64,000 bases of DNA from Paludibacteraceae bacterium (lineage in GTDB: Bacteria > Bacteroidota > Bacteroidia > Bacteroidales > Paludibacteraceae): the NCBI GenBank assembly GCA_031292565.1, contig JARLGW010000001.1:124001-188000 (forward strand). The letters are read 5' to 3'. Below are positions 18,452-27,442 of the stretch, one piece after another (position 1 is the stretch's first letter; each line of letters opens with the position of its first letter). Position numbers and translations under genes: made by a program. The notes beneath the pieces are model-generated. The model was not told the origin of the DNA, did not search any database, and saw only the letters and a list, made by a program, of their open reading frames with translations.

Positions 18452-18877
18452 ATGATAATAGCAGTAGATTTTGATGGAACTATTGTGGAGCATGCTTATC
18501 CTGAAATAGGAAAAGATATTCCATTTGCAATTGAAACCCTGAAAATGCTTCAACAAGACCAGCATTTGTTAATATTATGGACTGTTCGTGAGGGTGAATT
18601 GCTAGACGAAGCTGTTAAATATTGCAAGGATAAAGGATTATTATTTTATGCAATAAACAGCAATATGCCCGACCGTGTGGATGAACGGTTCAGTACACGC
18701 AAAGTGTCAGTTGATTTATTCATTGACGATCGTAACCTGGGTGGATTGCCTGAATGGGGTGTTATCTATCAAATGATAAAAAACAATAAGGCTTTTGAAC
18801 CGTATAGTTATGAAATTGAAAATGAATATACGAAGAAGACTAAAAAAAGCGTTATAAATAAAATATTAGGAAGATAA
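18452..18877 (+). CDS. BT0820-like small HAD hydrolase
   Basis: A 141-residue protein with the HAD nucleophile motif at the very N-terminus (MIIAVDFDGTIVEH, Asp6 and Asp8). LILWTVREGE is motif II (Thr), and VDLFIDDRNLGG carries the DD of motif IV. It resembles the short cap-less HAD proteins found across Bacteroidales, of which BT0820 is the structural example. It is a likely cytoplasmic phosphatase with unknown substrate. It is translated from the same operon as recR and the following radical SAM gene, 7 bp away. Confidence 0.78.
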   Translation: MIIAVDFDGTIVEHAYPEIGKDIPFAIETLKMLQQDQHLLILWTVREGELLDEAVKYCKDKGLLFYAINSNMPDRVDERFSTRKVSVDLFIDDRNLGGLPEWGVIYQMIKNNKAFEPYSYEIENEYTKKTKKSVINKILGR

Positions 18878-18884
18878 TATCCAA

Positions 18885-20321
18885 ATGAAAATTACTTTTC
18901 TTACTCCCCCTTCATTAGCTCACATAAAACCTGCCGAACGCACAGCCGGATGTACACGCGTAGTTTATGATATGCCCAATATCTACCTGCTTACGGTGGT
19001 AGCTTTGCTGGAAGAGCAAGGATATGAAATTAATCATGTTGATTTTGTGTTGGAAAAGAAGACGTTTGCCGATTTTGAAGCTTTTATTGCTTCTGACGAT
19101 AGTGATGCCTATTGCTTTTGGTCGGTTAATCTGTCGATGGATGTTGATTTAAAAGCGTTGGAGCTTATTCGAAAATATCATCCTGAAACTTACGCAGTAT
19201 TTATGGGGCCTGCACCAACGTATTATATTCAGAATTTCTTGTTGGATGTAAAAATGTTTGTAGTAAGAGGTGAACCCGAATTAACGGTTAAAGAATTGTT
19301 CTCATGCCTTGCGAAGAGGGATGATTGGAACAATACTAAGGGGATTTCGTTCTTGTTAAATGGAAAGGTTCAGAACAATTCTTCTCGCGATTTGATGAAA
19401 AATCTCGACGAATTACCATTTCCATCTCGTCATTTTATTGAAAAATATCATTTCTTCAATCCCAAGCTAAAAGAATCGCCCTATGCAGCGGTGATAACTT
19501 CGCGCAATTGTCCGTTTAAGTGTATTTACTGTGTGCCAAGCTCATTGACTTTTGCTCGTGAAATTGAATATAAAAACGTACATGGCAAAAAACCACCTAT
19601 TAGTTACCGTTCCGTTGAAAATGTAACGGCTGAGTTGGAGTTACTGCATCAGCAAGGTTATAAGTCAATCGGGTTTATGGACGATAATTTTATTGTTACC
19701 GCCAAACGCTTACGAGAAATAGGAGAGGTGCTGAAAAAATATAACTTCGTGTGGGGCTGTCAAGCCAGGGCTGATGCTATAGATGACGAAATTGCTGAAA
19801 TACTGAGTGATACAGGATGCCAGTATGTCGATTTAGGCGTGGAGTCGTTCAACGACGAGATACTAACCTATATAAAGAAGGGGCTTACTTCGCAACAAAT
19901 TTATGCGGCCATAGATTCATTGAAGAAATACAATGTTCCGGCAAAGCTCAATATCCTTATAGGTACTAGTCCGCTGGAAACCGTTGCTACTATAAAAGAA
20001 ACCATGAAAAAGGCTAAACAGCTAAACGTGAGCCAGGTAATGTTCAATATTGTAGCCCCTTTTCCTGGTACAGAATTTTATGAAATAGCCAAACAAAATA
20101 AATGGATTGTAGGGGGCGATTACGTCCCTACGGATGTGCAGCGGAATTCTATATTGAACTACCCCAACTTGAGTTCCAAGCAAATGGAGCACTTGCTGTT
20201 TTTTAACAATCTTAGCTTTTTTCTGCGTCCATCACTTATATGGTTTCATCTGACTAGATTTCATTCGTTGCAGGACTTTATGATAGCACTTAAAGCCTTG
20301 AAAGTAAAACTATTTGGATAA
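18885..20321 (+). CDS. B12-binding radical SAM protein
   Basis: A 478-residue protein. The N-terminal 140 residues form a cobalamin-binding-like Rossmann domain (YLLTVVALLEEQGYEINHVDF, then VFMGPAPTYY and VRGEPELTVKELF). The radical SAM core then has the cluster motif TSRNCPFKCIYCVPSS (C-x3-C-x2-C, near residue 208) and the later segments GFMDDNFIVTAKRL and YVDLGVESFNDEIL. A typical B12 radical SAM enzyme methylates or rearranges unactivated carbons; many act on lipids or secondary metabolites. Its stop codon overlaps the ATG of the glycosyltransferase gene, so the two probably act together. The product is unknown. Confidence 0.85.
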   Translation: MKITFLTPPSLAHIKPAERTAGCTRVVYDMPNIYLLTVVALLEEQGYEINHVDFVLEKKTFADFEAFIASDDSDAYCFWSVNLSMDVDLKALELIRKYHPETYAVFMGPAPTYYIQNFLLDVKMFVVRGEPELTVKELFSCLAKRDDWNNTKGISFLLNGKVQNNSSRDLMKNLDELPFPSRHFIEKYHFFNPKLKESPYAAVITSRNCPFKCIYCVPSSLTFAREIEYKNVHGKKPPISYRSVENVTAELELLHQQGYKSIGFMDDNFIVTAKRLREIGEVLKKYNFVWGCQARADAIDDEIAEILSDTGCQYVDLGVESFNDEILTYIKKGLTSQQIYAAIDSLKKYNVPAKLNILIGTSPLETVATIKETMKKAKQLNVSQVMFNIVAPFPGTEFYEIAKQNKWIVGGDYVPTDVQRNSILNYPNLSSKQMEHLLFFNNLSFFLRPSLIWFHLTRFHSLQDFMIALKALKVKLFG

Positions 20322-21097
20322 TGGCAAAATTATCTATTATCATACTTACCTGGAACTCTGAAAAATATATTGAAGCGTGTTTTGAGTCCCTATTAAAATC
20401 GGTTCAACATCTTGATTATGAAATTCTAGTGGTTGATAATGGTTCGTCCGATTCCAGTTTATCGCTGCTATCTAAGTATCTATCTAACCAAATCACATTA
20501 ATTAAGAATCCAACAAACGAAGGAGTGGCAAGGGCTCGGAATAAGGCATTGCTCAAGGTAGCTGGCGATAGGATACTTATTTTGGACATTGACACGGAGA
20601 TTAATAAAGAGGCTATTGATGGTTTAATTGGTCTGTTGGAAAAAGATGAACATATTGGGTTGTGTGGTTGCAAATTAGTCTCATTAACTGGCGAAGTACA
20701 ATTGAGCTGCCGTAAATTCCCCTCTATTCGCTATAAATTATATAACCTCTTGGTAAGCAGAAATATAATGCTAAATAACAATGAATCACAGTTTTACAAA
20801 CAGGATATGAATGGAAATAAACCGTTTGAAGTAGATTATGTGATAGGAGCCTGCCAACTGTTTAGAAGAAATATTTTGGATGAGGTGGGCTACTTGGACG
20901 AGCATATTTTTTATGGACCGGAAGATGCCGATTTTTGTCTGCGAATAAAAAAAGCCGGATGGAAAGTAGTATATTTGCCAACAGTGAGTTTAATTCATCA
21001 TTATCAGCAGATTAGTAATAAAAAAATTATTTCTAAGATGTCTTTTTTACATGCGAAGGGGTTGGCTTACTATTTTTTAAAACACCATTCTTGGTAA
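20321..21097 (+). CDS. Family 2 glycosyltransferase
   Basis: A 258-residue GT-A glycosyltransferase. AKLSIIILTWNSEKYIEACFESLL opens the nucleotide-binding fold, YEILVVDNGSSDSS is the UDP-sugar-binding strand, and RILILDIDTEI supplies the D-x-D metal motif. IGACQLFRRNILDEVGYLDEHIFYGPEDADFCLRIKKAGW is the acceptor side with the catalytic ED. It resembles the rhamnosyl/dTDP-sugar transferase branch. It overlaps the radical SAM gene by one base and is followed 13 bp on by a GNAT gene, suggesting a small glycan- or lipid-modifying operon. Confidence 0.87.
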   Translation: MAKLSIIILTWNSEKYIEACFESLLKSVQHLDYEILVVDNGSSDSSLSLLSKYLSNQITLIKNPTNEGVARARNKALLKVAGDRILILDIDTEINKEAIDGLIGLLEKDEHIGLCGCKLVSLTGEVQLSCRKFPSIRYKLYNLLVSRNIMLNNNESQFYKQDMNGNKPFEVDYVIGACQLFRRNILDEVGYLDEHIFYGPEDADFCLRIKKAGWKVVYLPTVSLIHHYQQISNKKIISKMSFLHAKGLAYYFLKHHSW

Positions 21098-21110
21098 TTC
21101 TTTAATAATT

Positions 21111-21641
21111 ATGGCTTTACTTGAATCGGATACCATATTGCTTCGCGCGTTGGAGCCTGAAGATCTTTCCCTGTTGTATAAATGGGAAAATAATTCAGCA
21201 TGGTGGCATGTGGGAAATACCATTAACCCATATTCCAAATACATCTTGCGTGAATATATTGTTAATTCAGATAAAACAATATATGAGAATAAGCAATTGC
21301 GCTTGATGATAACCCTTAAAAGTGGTAGAGAAACCATTGGTATGATAGATTTGTTTGATTACGAACACCACTACAGGAGAGTAGGGGTAGGTGTTTTAAT
21401 CGACCCGTCTTTTCAAAATCAGGGTTTTGCATTTGATGCTTTTCAGTTACTCATCCCATATTGTTTTGATTTTCTTGATATACATACCTTGTATGCACAT
21501 GTTTTACCCGAAAATAAATCAAGTATCACGTTGTTTGAAAAATTGGGTTTTGAAAAAACAGGACAATTAAAGGATTGGATAAGAAAGGAAAATAAGTATT
21601 CTGATGTATTTGTTTATCAATTAATTAGGGATGGAAAATAA
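21111..21641 (+). CDS. RimJ/SpeG-like GNAT acetyltransferase
   Basis: A 176-residue GNAT protein. The N-terminal pattern (SDTILLRALEPEDLSLLYKWENN) is that of RimL/RimJ/SpeG acetyltransferases. The acetyl-CoA loop region is VGVGVLIDPSFQNQGFAFDAF, and HTLYAHVLPENKSSITLFEKLGFEKTG gives the signature asparagine and C-terminal strand. Substrates in this branch are N-termini of ribosomal proteins, polyamines or amino sugars. Next to the glycosyltransferase it may acetylate an amino sugar, but this is a guess from context. Confidence 0.85.
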   Translation: MALLESDTILLRALEPEDLSLLYKWENNSAWWHVGNTINPYSKYILREYIVNSDKTIYENKQLRLMITLKSGRETIGMIDLFDYEHHYRRVGVGVLIDPSFQNQGFAFDAFQLLIPYCFDFLDIHTLYAHVLPENKSSITLFEKLGFEKTGQLKDWIRKENKYSDVFVYQLIRDGK

Positions 21642-21651
21642 ACCGTAGCTT

Positions 21652-22107
21652 TTATTTTTCCAACTCTTCATAAAAAGGAATCTTTTCTAGAAATTGGAAT
21701 GAGTTATCGTCTATGTTTATTCGGCAGTAGAAATGTCTTATCCCGTTGCTTACCACCAAGTGTTTCACTTTCAGTTTTATATTATACACGGCTATCTGAT
21801 CGAAAGTTTTTTGCGTAATTTCCACGGTAGGAGCTTTGTATTCAATAATCATAAGCGGTTTGCCATGCTTTCCATACACCACCGAGTCGCATCGCTTCGG
21901 CATGCCATTATACACCAACGAAATTTCATTGCCGATAAGGGTGGCCGGGTAGTGTAGCTCTTCCACCAGAAATTCAATCATATGCTGACGCACAAATTCT
22001 TCCGGTTGTAAAGCCACATATTTGCGCCGCAGCCTGTCAAAAATAAATTTTTGCCCGTTCACCTCTTTTATTTTAAAGGAATAGTCAGGAAAGTTTAGAG
22101 AACTCAT
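21652..22107 (-). CDS. HSDR_N-type nuclease-fold orphan protein
   Basis: A 151-residue protein matching the N-terminal domain of type I restriction R subunits. The core is a nuclease-like fold: NGMPKRCDSVVYGKHGKPLMIIEYKAP contains the D...ExK triad of PD-(D/E)xK enzymes. No helicase part is present and no restriction genes are nearby. Free-standing versions occur in Bacteroidota beside holA and amn, as here. It is divergent to amn and shares their 57-bp spacer. A housekeeping DNA role is possible; the function is unknown. Confidence 0.75.
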   Translation of the reverse strand: MSSLNFPDYSFKIKEVNGQKFIFDRLRRKYVALQPEEFVRQHMIEFLVEELHYPATLIGNEISLVYNGMPKRCDSVVYGKHGKPLMIIEYKAPTVEITQKTFDQIAVYNIKLKVKHLVVSNGIRHFYCRINIDDNSFQFLEKIPFYEELEK

Positions 22108-22116
22108 TATTTTCTT

Positions 22117-22124
22117 TATTTTTG
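22117..22124 (+). promoter_or_regulatory. Bacteroidota -7 promoter element for amn
   Basis: TATTTTTG fits TAnnTTTG, 40 bp before the amn start codon in the short divergent spacer. Confidence 0.45.
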
Positions 22125-22164
22125 TAATGATTGTTTACAAATATAAAGATTAACCGCCATATCC

Positions 22165-22938
22165 ATGAAAACGAAAGAGGAAATTGTAGAAAATTGGTTG
22201 CCTCGTTACACGAAACGCCCGTTAGAAGAATTTACCAAATATATTCTGCTTACTAATTTCAATAATTATGTAGAGCTGTTTGCCGAAAAATTTGGTGTTC
22301 CGGTCGTCGGTCGGGATGGAAATATGATTAATGCTTCGGCGGAAGGAATTACCATCATTAATTTTGGTATGGGTAGTCCCAACGCGGCTATCGTCATGGA
22401 TATTCTGTCCGCCATTCACCCGGAGGCCGTTCTGTTCCTTGGCAAGTGTGGTGGGTTGAAACCCAGAAACCAGTTGGGCGATTATATCCTGCCTATAGCG
22501 GCCATTCGTGGCGAAGGTACTTCCAACGAATACTTTCCGCCCGAAGTTCCGGCATTACCTGCATTTTCGCTTCAACGGGCGGTGTCATCCAACATACGAG
22601 ATCATGGTAAGGATTATTGGACGGGTACGGTGTACACTACCAACCGCCGGGTGTGGGAGCAGGACGAAGAGTTTCGGAAATATTTGGTTGATATACGAGC
22701 CTTAGGGGTGGATATGGAAACGGCCACGTTGTTTACAGCCGGTTTTGCCAACCATATACCCACGGGAGCCCTGCTCTTGATTTCGGATAAACCGCTGGAT
22801 GAGGAGGGCGTAAAAACGGAGGAAAGCGACAGGCAGGTGACTCAAAATTTTGTGAACGAGCATCTTGAAATCGGTATCCGGTCGTTGCAGAGTATCATGC
22901 ACAACAGCAAAACAATCAAGCATTTGCGTTATGAATAA
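22165..22938 (+). CDS. amn: AMP nucleosidase, short form
   Basis: A 257-residue protein of the nucleoside phosphorylase fold. The segment IINFGMGSPNAAIVMDIL is the phosphate or ribose-phosphate loop. AVLFLGKCGGLK follows, and VDMETATLFTAGF contains the conserved Met-Glu that binds ribose. It is much shorter than E. coli Amn (484 residues) and matches the single-domain Bacteroides form. The enzyme hydrolyses AMP to adenine and ribose 5-phosphate, tuning adenylate pools. It starts the operon with holA, 12 bp downstream. Confidence 0.88.
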   Translation: MKTKEEIVENWLPRYTKRPLEEFTKYILLTNFNNYVELFAEKFGVPVVGRDGNMINASAEGITIINFGMGSPNAAIVMDILSAIHPEAVLFLGKCGGLKPRNQLGDYILPIAAIRGEGTSNEYFPPEVPALPAFSLQRAVSSNIRDHGKDYWTGTVYTTNRRVWEQDEEFRKYLVDIRALGVDMETATLFTAGFANHIPTGALLLISDKPLDEEGVKTEESDRQVTQNFVNEHLEIGIRSLQSIMHNSKTIKHLRYE

Positions 22939-22950
22939 TTAATTTTTGAT

Positions 22951-23958
22951 ATGGCTAAAGTAACATATGAACAGGTATTGACCGACTTGAAAGGCAAGCG
23001 GTACAAACCTGTTTACTTATTGATGGGTGAGGAGCCCTATTATATTGATTTATTGTCCGACTACATTCAAAACAATGTGTTGGATGAAATGGAGAAAGAA
23101 TTTAATTTAACGGTGATGTACGGTAAGGAGGTGGACATGGCAACTGTTATCAACGCGGCCAAGCGTTTCCCCATGATGTCTCCTTATCAGGTAATTATTG
23201 TAAAAGAAGCGCAGCATATCAAGGATTATGATTTGCTTAGTTTCTATTTGAAGCAACCGTTGGCGTCAACTTTGCTGGTGTTTTGCTACAAATACGGAAC
23301 CATTGACAAACGCAAAAAAGTGGTTTCGGAAATAGACAAAACGGGGGTTCTTTATCAGTCGGACTCGTTGCGGGATTATCAGGTGCAGCCGTGGATTAAA
23401 AATTATGTAAAAACCAAAGGGCTTGCCATTGATGAAAAGGCTACGGCTTTGCTGGCCGAGTTTTTAGGCACAGATTTGAGCCGCATCGTGGGTGAACTGG
23501 ATAAACTGATAATTACCAAACCGGCAAATTCCAACCAGATAACCAGTGAGCTGATAGAAAAAAATATAGGTATCAGCAAGGAGTACAATAACTATGAATT
23601 GCAAAATGCTGTGATGAAGCATGATATATCGAAGATAAACCGCATCGTGTGGTATTTTGGTAAAAGCCCTAAAAACAATCCGTTAATACTTACCGTGTCG
23701 GTTCTATTCTCGTTGTATAATAACCTGTTGCTATACCACTACACGAGCAATAAGACGGATGCCAACGTGGCTGCCCGATTGGGTATTAATCCTTTCTTTG
23801 TGAAAGATTACAAAACGGCGGCTACTTTTTATAACGCGTGGAAGTGCATGCAAAACATAACCTTGCTAAGAGAGTATGATGCAAAATCGAAAGGAATAGG
23901 CTCCAAGGAACCGGAGCACGAACTGCTTAAAGAACTTATATTTAAACTGGTACATTAA
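22951..23958 (+). CDS. holA: DNA polymerase III subunit delta
   Basis: A 335-residue clamp-loader subunit. The N-terminal VYLLMGEEPYYIDLLSDYI is the standard HolA opening. The central FLGTDLSRIVGELDKLI is the conserved DNA-pol-III-delta region around residue 175, and a helical C-terminal domain follows. HolA opens the beta clamp together with gamma/tau and delta prime. Length and motif order are normal. Confidence 0.93.
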   Translation: MAKVTYEQVLTDLKGKRYKPVYLLMGEEPYYIDLLSDYIQNNVLDEMEKEFNLTVMYGKEVDMATVINAAKRFPMMSPYQVIIVKEAQHIKDYDLLSFYLKQPLASTLLVFCYKYGTIDKRKKVVSEIDKTGVLYQSDSLRDYQVQPWIKNYVKTKGLAIDEKATALLAEFLGTDLSRIVGELDKLIITKPANSNQITSELIEKNIGISKEYNNYELQNAVMKHDISKINRIVWYFGKSPKNNPLILTVSVLFSLYNNLLLYHYTSNKTDANVAARLGINPFFVKDYKTAATFYNAWKCMQNITLLREYDAKSKGIGSKEPEHELLKELIFKLVH

Positions 23959-23961
23959 CAA

Positions 23962-23989
23962 AAAAAGAGAAACATTCGTTTCTCTTTTT
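23962..23989. terminator. Bidirectional intrinsic terminator
   Basis: A perfect 12-bp stem (AAAAAGAGAAAC with GTTTCTCTTTTT, loop ATTC) lies between the ends of holA (+) and def (-). T-runs occur on both strands. Confidence 0.9.
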
Positions 23990-23993
23990 GCTT

Positions 23994-24548
23994 TTATGCC
24001 GATTTCACTTTATAGTGGCAACTTACTTTTCCTTTGGCAATGTTATTCAGCTTTGATTTAATTAATTGACGGCGGATAGGGGAGATGTGGTCAATATAAA
24101 CATGCCCATCAATGTGGTCGTATTCATGTTGAATCACCCTTGCCGGGTAGCCTGAATACGTTTCTTCATGTTCTTCAAAGTTTTCATCTACATACTTAAT
24201 GATGATGCTTTTTTTTCTGCTTACGGTTTCCGTTAGTCCAGGGATGCTTAAACAACCCTCGTCCATGCTCACGTTATCACCAAAGCGTTCTGTAATTTCA
24301 GCATTGATAAATACCTTTTTCCATCCCTTGTATTCGGGTTTGTCCTCTGCTAAAAGGCTTAAATCAATGACGAAAAGCCGTATGGACTTTCCTACTTGTG
24401 GAGCAGCCAGTCCGATGCCATCTTCCGCCTTGTAAAGAGTGTCGAACATGTCGGAAATAAATTGTTTCAGTTCAGGATAGTCCTTGTCAATAGGTTGTGC
24501 TTGCTTACGTAATACGGGATTGCCATATAGGTAGATTGGATATACCAT
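23994..24548 (-). CDS. def: Peptide deformylase
   Basis: A 184-residue metalloenzyme carrying all three deformylase motifs: GIGLAAPQVG near residue 45, EGCLSIPG near residue 100 (Cys metal ligand) and HEYDHIDG near residue 142 (two His ligands and the catalytic Glu). It removes the formyl group from nascent proteins at the ribosome exit. It lies downstream of ruvX on the minus strand with a 47-bp spacer, so the two are probably one operon. Confidence 0.96.
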   Translation of the reverse strand: MVYPIYLYGNPVLRKQAQPIDKDYPELKQFISDMFDTLYKAEDGIGLAAPQVGKSIRLFVIDLSLLAEDKPEYKGWKKVFINAEITERFGDNVSMDEGCLSIPGLTETVSRKKSIIIKYVDENFEEHEETYSGYPARVIQHEYDHIDGHVYIDHISPIRRQLIKSKLNNIAKGKVSCHYKVKSA

Positions 24549-24595
24549 GTAATGAATAATTAAAAATTTGTAATTGTTTGTTATATAAATTAGCC

Positions 24596-25012
24596 TTACA
24601 ATCTTTTACTTTCCAAGTACGATTGCAGAATAATAGTTGCACTAATTTGATCTACCAATGCTTTATCTTGTCTTTTCTTTTTATGCAAACCGCTTTCCAG
24701 CATGGTTTGTTGTGCTATTTTAGACGTGAACCGTTCGTCGAAAAAAACGACGGGAATAGATGGATAGCGTTTTTTTAGTCCGTTTACAAAAGGAGTAATG
24801 TACTTCATGGATTCCGAAGGCTCATTATTCATTTGTTTTGGCAGACCGACAACGAATACATCTACCGGTTCTTGTTTGGTATAATTTTCTAGAAAAGAAA
24901 AAATTTCAGGCGTTAAAATGGTGGTAAGTCCGTTGGCTATAAGCTGTAACTGATCGGTTACTGCAATCCCCACACGCTTCTGTCCATAGTCAATTGCCAA
25001 AATTCGTCCCAT
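24596..25012 (-). CDS. ruvX: RuvX/YqgF family nuclease
   Basis: A 138-residue RNase H-fold protein. Motifs are GRILAIDYGQKRVGIAVTD (first catalytic Asp), VFVVGLPKQMNNEPS, and VVFFDERFTSKIAQ with the conserved Asp-Glu-Arg. YqgF/RuvX has been linked both to Holliday junction resolution and to 5' end processing of 16S rRNA, so the physiological role is uncertain. It precedes def. Confidence 0.92.
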   Translation of the reverse strand: MGRILAIDYGQKRVGIAVTDQLQLIANGLTTILTPEIFSFLENYTKQEPVDVFVVGLPKQMNNEPSESMKYITPFVNGLKKRYPSIPVVFFDERFTSKIAQQTMLESGLHKKKRQDKALVDQISATIILQSYLESKRL

Positions 25013-25182
25013 TCTGTTTTATTAATGGTTGCAAATGTACGAAAACCTCTTGATAGTAAAAAGTGTTATTTGAGTTCAAACAGAACGATGGTTCTATTTG
25101 TTTACTAGAAAAAATGGTATCTTTCCATTTTTGTTTATGCCGAAATAGATTTAATATTGTGTACAATTTATTTTTTTGAAGG

Positions 25183-25773
25183 ATGGAATACAACGAAGAT
25201 ATTTTTAAGATAGAATTTAATAATATTCAGCCTACCAAAGGCTGTGTACTTATTTCCGAACCATTTCTTCAGGACGCTTATTTTCAGCGTTCTGTAATTT
25301 TATTAGTGGATCATACCGATAAAGGAAGCATGGGGCTTGTGCTTAATAAAGAGCTTGAAGTTGATTTGTGTGATTTGGTGGAAGGATTTGATGTGAAATA
25401 TAAAACTCCTATTTTTCTAGGAGGCCCTGTGGCTGTGGAAACTCTTTTTTACATACACACCTTTCAATTTATACCTAACAGCTACCCGATAACCGATTCA
25501 TTATATTTAAACGGTGATTTCGACCTGCTGAAAGATTACATTAATCAAGGAGGGGAGACCGATGGAAAGATTAAATTCTTTTTCGGATATTCCGGTTGGG
25601 ATAAAGAACAGTTGATGAACGAAATAAAAGAAAATTCGTGGATGGTAAGTAGCATATCCGACACCGATATATTGAACAATCACACGATGGAGGTTTGGGA
25701 AAATACATTGTCTGGTTTGGGTGATAAATATAAACAATGGACAAAATTTCCCAAAGATCCGTCTTTGAATTAA
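25183..25773 (+). CDS. YqgE/AlgH family protein
   Basis: A 196-residue protein of the UPF0301/YqgE family. Signature segments are GCVLISEPFLQDAYFQRSVILLVDH, GSMGLVLNK, IFLGGPVAVETLFYIH and the late FFGYSGWDKEQLMNEI. Members are cytoplasmic and of unknown function (E. coli YqgE; AlgH in Pseudomonas influences alginate genes). In many genomes yqgE lies next to yqgF/ruvX; here the two are divergent neighbours. Confidence 0.9.
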   Translation: MEYNEDIFKIEFNNIQPTKGCVLISEPFLQDAYFQRSVILLVDHTDKGSMGLVLNKELEVDLCDLVEGFDVKYKTPIFLGGPVAVETLFYIHTFQFIPNSYPITDSLYLNGDFDLLKDYINQGGETDGKIKFFFGYSGWDKEQLMNEIKENSWMVSSISDTDILNNHTMEVWENTLSGLGDKYKQWTKFPKDPSLN

Positions 25774-25854
25774 AATCCGTCCGTTGCTTATTTTATTTTA
25801 TTCTCAACATGAATTCTTATCAAAAATTATCGGAAACCGAAGCCATTTTTCTCT

Positions 25855-25862
25855 TATATTTG
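25855..25862 (+). promoter_or_regulatory. Bacteroidota -7 promoter element
   Basis: TATATTTG matches TAnnTTTG. It lies 25 bp before the DUF4494 gene. Confidence 0.55.
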
Positions 25863-25887
25863 CATTCTAATTTTTAATTAAGAAATT

Positions 25888-26349
25888 ATGTACAATTGGT
25901 TTGAATGCAAGATAAAGTATGATAAAACAGGCGACGATGGTATTATAAAAACAGTATCGGAGTCGTATTTGGTTGATGCTCTTTCTTTTACGGAAGCGGA
26001 AGAAAGGATGAACCGTGAAATGAAGCCTTTTATAAGCGGCGAATTTTTGATAGCTAACATTAAACGTGCAAAAATTGCAGAACTATTTGATAGTGAGGAC
26101 GAATCTTCCGACAAATGGTATCGATCCAAAGTGAATTTTGTTACCTTGGACGAAGAAAAAGGTATTGAGAAAAGGGTAGCCAGCACCATGTATGTAAAAG
26201 CTACGGATATGAAGAATGCTTTGACTAATTTGATTGACGGCATGAAAGGCACGTTGGCCGATTATGAAATTGCCTCTATTGTAGAAACCCCTATATTGGA
26301 TGTTTATCCGTACGAAGCCGCCGATTCGGTTCCGCCCGTGTTAAGTTAA
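25888..26349 (+). CDS. DUF4494 family protein
   Basis: A 153-residue cytoplasmic protein beginning MYNWFECKIKYDKTGDDG, the DUF4494 opening. Its acidic C-terminus ends in a short Pro-rich tail. Members are Bacteroidota-specific, have no known function and usually precede a YggS-type gene, as here. The gap to the next gene is 10 bp. Confidence 0.75.
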   Translation: MYNWFECKIKYDKTGDDGIIKTVSESYLVDALSFTEAEERMNREMKPFISGEFLIANIKRAKIAELFDSEDESSDKWYRSKVNFVTLDEEKGIEKRVASTMYVKATDMKNALTNLIDGMKGTLADYEIASIVETPILDVYPYEAADSVPPVLS

Positions 26350-26359
26350 GTACAAGAAA

Positions 26360-27028
26360 ATGTCTATCGCTTCAAATATTCAGTATATCAAAGCGCAGTT
26401 GCCTGGCAATGTCAGGCTAGTATGCGTGTCGAAGTTCCATCCTGTTGAAGCCTTGCAGGAGGCATATAATGCCGGGCAGCGAGTGTTTGGCGAAAGCAAG
26501 GTGCAGGAAATGGACGAAAAACACGAAGCTTTGCCTAAGGATATTGAATGGCATTTTATAGGTCACTTGCAATCGAATAAAATTAAATACATCGTACCCT
26601 ACGTTACCTTAATACATGGGGTGGATAGCAAAAAGCTATTGATAGAGATAAATAAACAGGCGGAAAAAATTGGGCGCAAGGTAAATTGCCTGTTGCAAGT
26701 ATATATAGCACAGGAAGAAACCAAGTTCGGTTTTTTATCCGAAGAAGTGTTGTCGATGTTCGAATCCAACACGTTGGAAGAACTACCTTACGTGTCAGTA
26801 TGTGGACTGATGGGTATGGCTTCAAATACCGACGATAGCGGGCAAATAAAGAAAGAATTCCGTACGCTCAAGAATTTATTTGATAAGATAAAAGCCAATT
26901 ACCCTTCTGTGCCCGGTTCGTTTAAAGAATTATCCATGGGCATGTCGGCCGATTACGCCTTTGCCGTGGACGAGGGCAGTAGCCTCGTGCGCATCGGCAG
27001 TGCCATTTTCGGCTCACGATTATATTAA
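26360..27028 (+). CDS. YggS-family PLP-binding homeostasis protein
   Basis: A 222-residue single-domain PLP protein of the YggS/PROSC family. VRLVCVSKFHPVEALQEAY contains the PLP lysine, and VFGESKVQEMDEK and EWHFIGHLQSNKIKY are the classic signatures. LSMGMSADYAFAVDEGSSLVRIGSAIFG closes the phosphate site. It has no known catalytic activity and buffers cellular PLP and amino-acid metabolism. It is the last gene of its operon, before a terminator. Confidence 0.93.
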   Translation: MSIASNIQYIKAQLPGNVRLVCVSKFHPVEALQEAYNAGQRVFGESKVQEMDEKHEALPKDIEWHFIGHLQSNKIKYIVPYVTLIHGVDSKKLLIEINKQAEKIGRKVNCLLQVYIAQEETKFGFLSEEVLSMFESNTLEELPYVSVCGLMGMASNTDDSGQIKKEFRTLKNLFDKIKANYPSVPGSFKELSMGMSADYAFAVDEGSSLVRIGSAIFGSRLY

Positions 27029-27032
27029 AACC

Positions 27033-27064
27033 AAAATTCCCATCATCAGATGGGGATTTTTAGT
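27033..27064. terminator. Intrinsic terminator
   Basis: A 12-bp stem (AAAATTCCCATC with GATGGGGATTTT, one wobble pair, loop ATCA) ends in T residues. It lies between the convergent YggS-family gene and panD. Confidence 0.85.
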
Positions 27065-27417
27065 TATTTAATAATTTTGTTTGTCTTTGTATCAGGGAAA
27101 ACCACGAAAGGCTTAAAAGCCTTTGCCTCTTCAAATTCCATGTAGGCATAGGTCATGATAATGATAATATCTCCCACCTGACATTTCCGAGCAGCAGCCC
27201 CGTTTAAGCATATCTGCCCAGTTCCGCGTTCACCTTTAATTACATACGTTTCAAACCGTTCGCCATTGTTGTTGTTTACAATATAAACTTTTTCATTAGC
27301 TATAATGCTTGCAGCATCAATTAAATCCTCATCAATGGTTATACTTCCTATGTAATTCAGATTAGCCTCTGTTACGGTTACACGGTGAATTTTTGATTTT
27401 AATACTTCTATAAGCAT
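27064..27417 (-). CDS. panD: Aspartate 1-decarboxylase
   Basis: A 117-residue pyruvoyl enzyme. The self-cleavage site is Gly24-Ser25 in [10 protein letters not shown]. Lys9 (VLKSKIHR) and [10 protein letters not shown] are typical. Cleavage gives a pyruvoyl group on Ser25, which decarboxylates aspartate to beta-alanine for pantothenate. It follows panC on the minus strand with a 25-bp gap. Confidence 0.95.
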   Translation of the reverse strand: MLIEVLKSKIHRVTVTEANLNYIGSITIDEDLIDAASIIANEKVYIVNNNNGERFETYVIKGERGTGQICLNGAAARKCQVGDIIIIMTYAYMEFEEAKAFKPFVVFPDTKTNKIIK

Positions 27418-27442
27418 ACATATCGAAATTAATATAGGCTTG

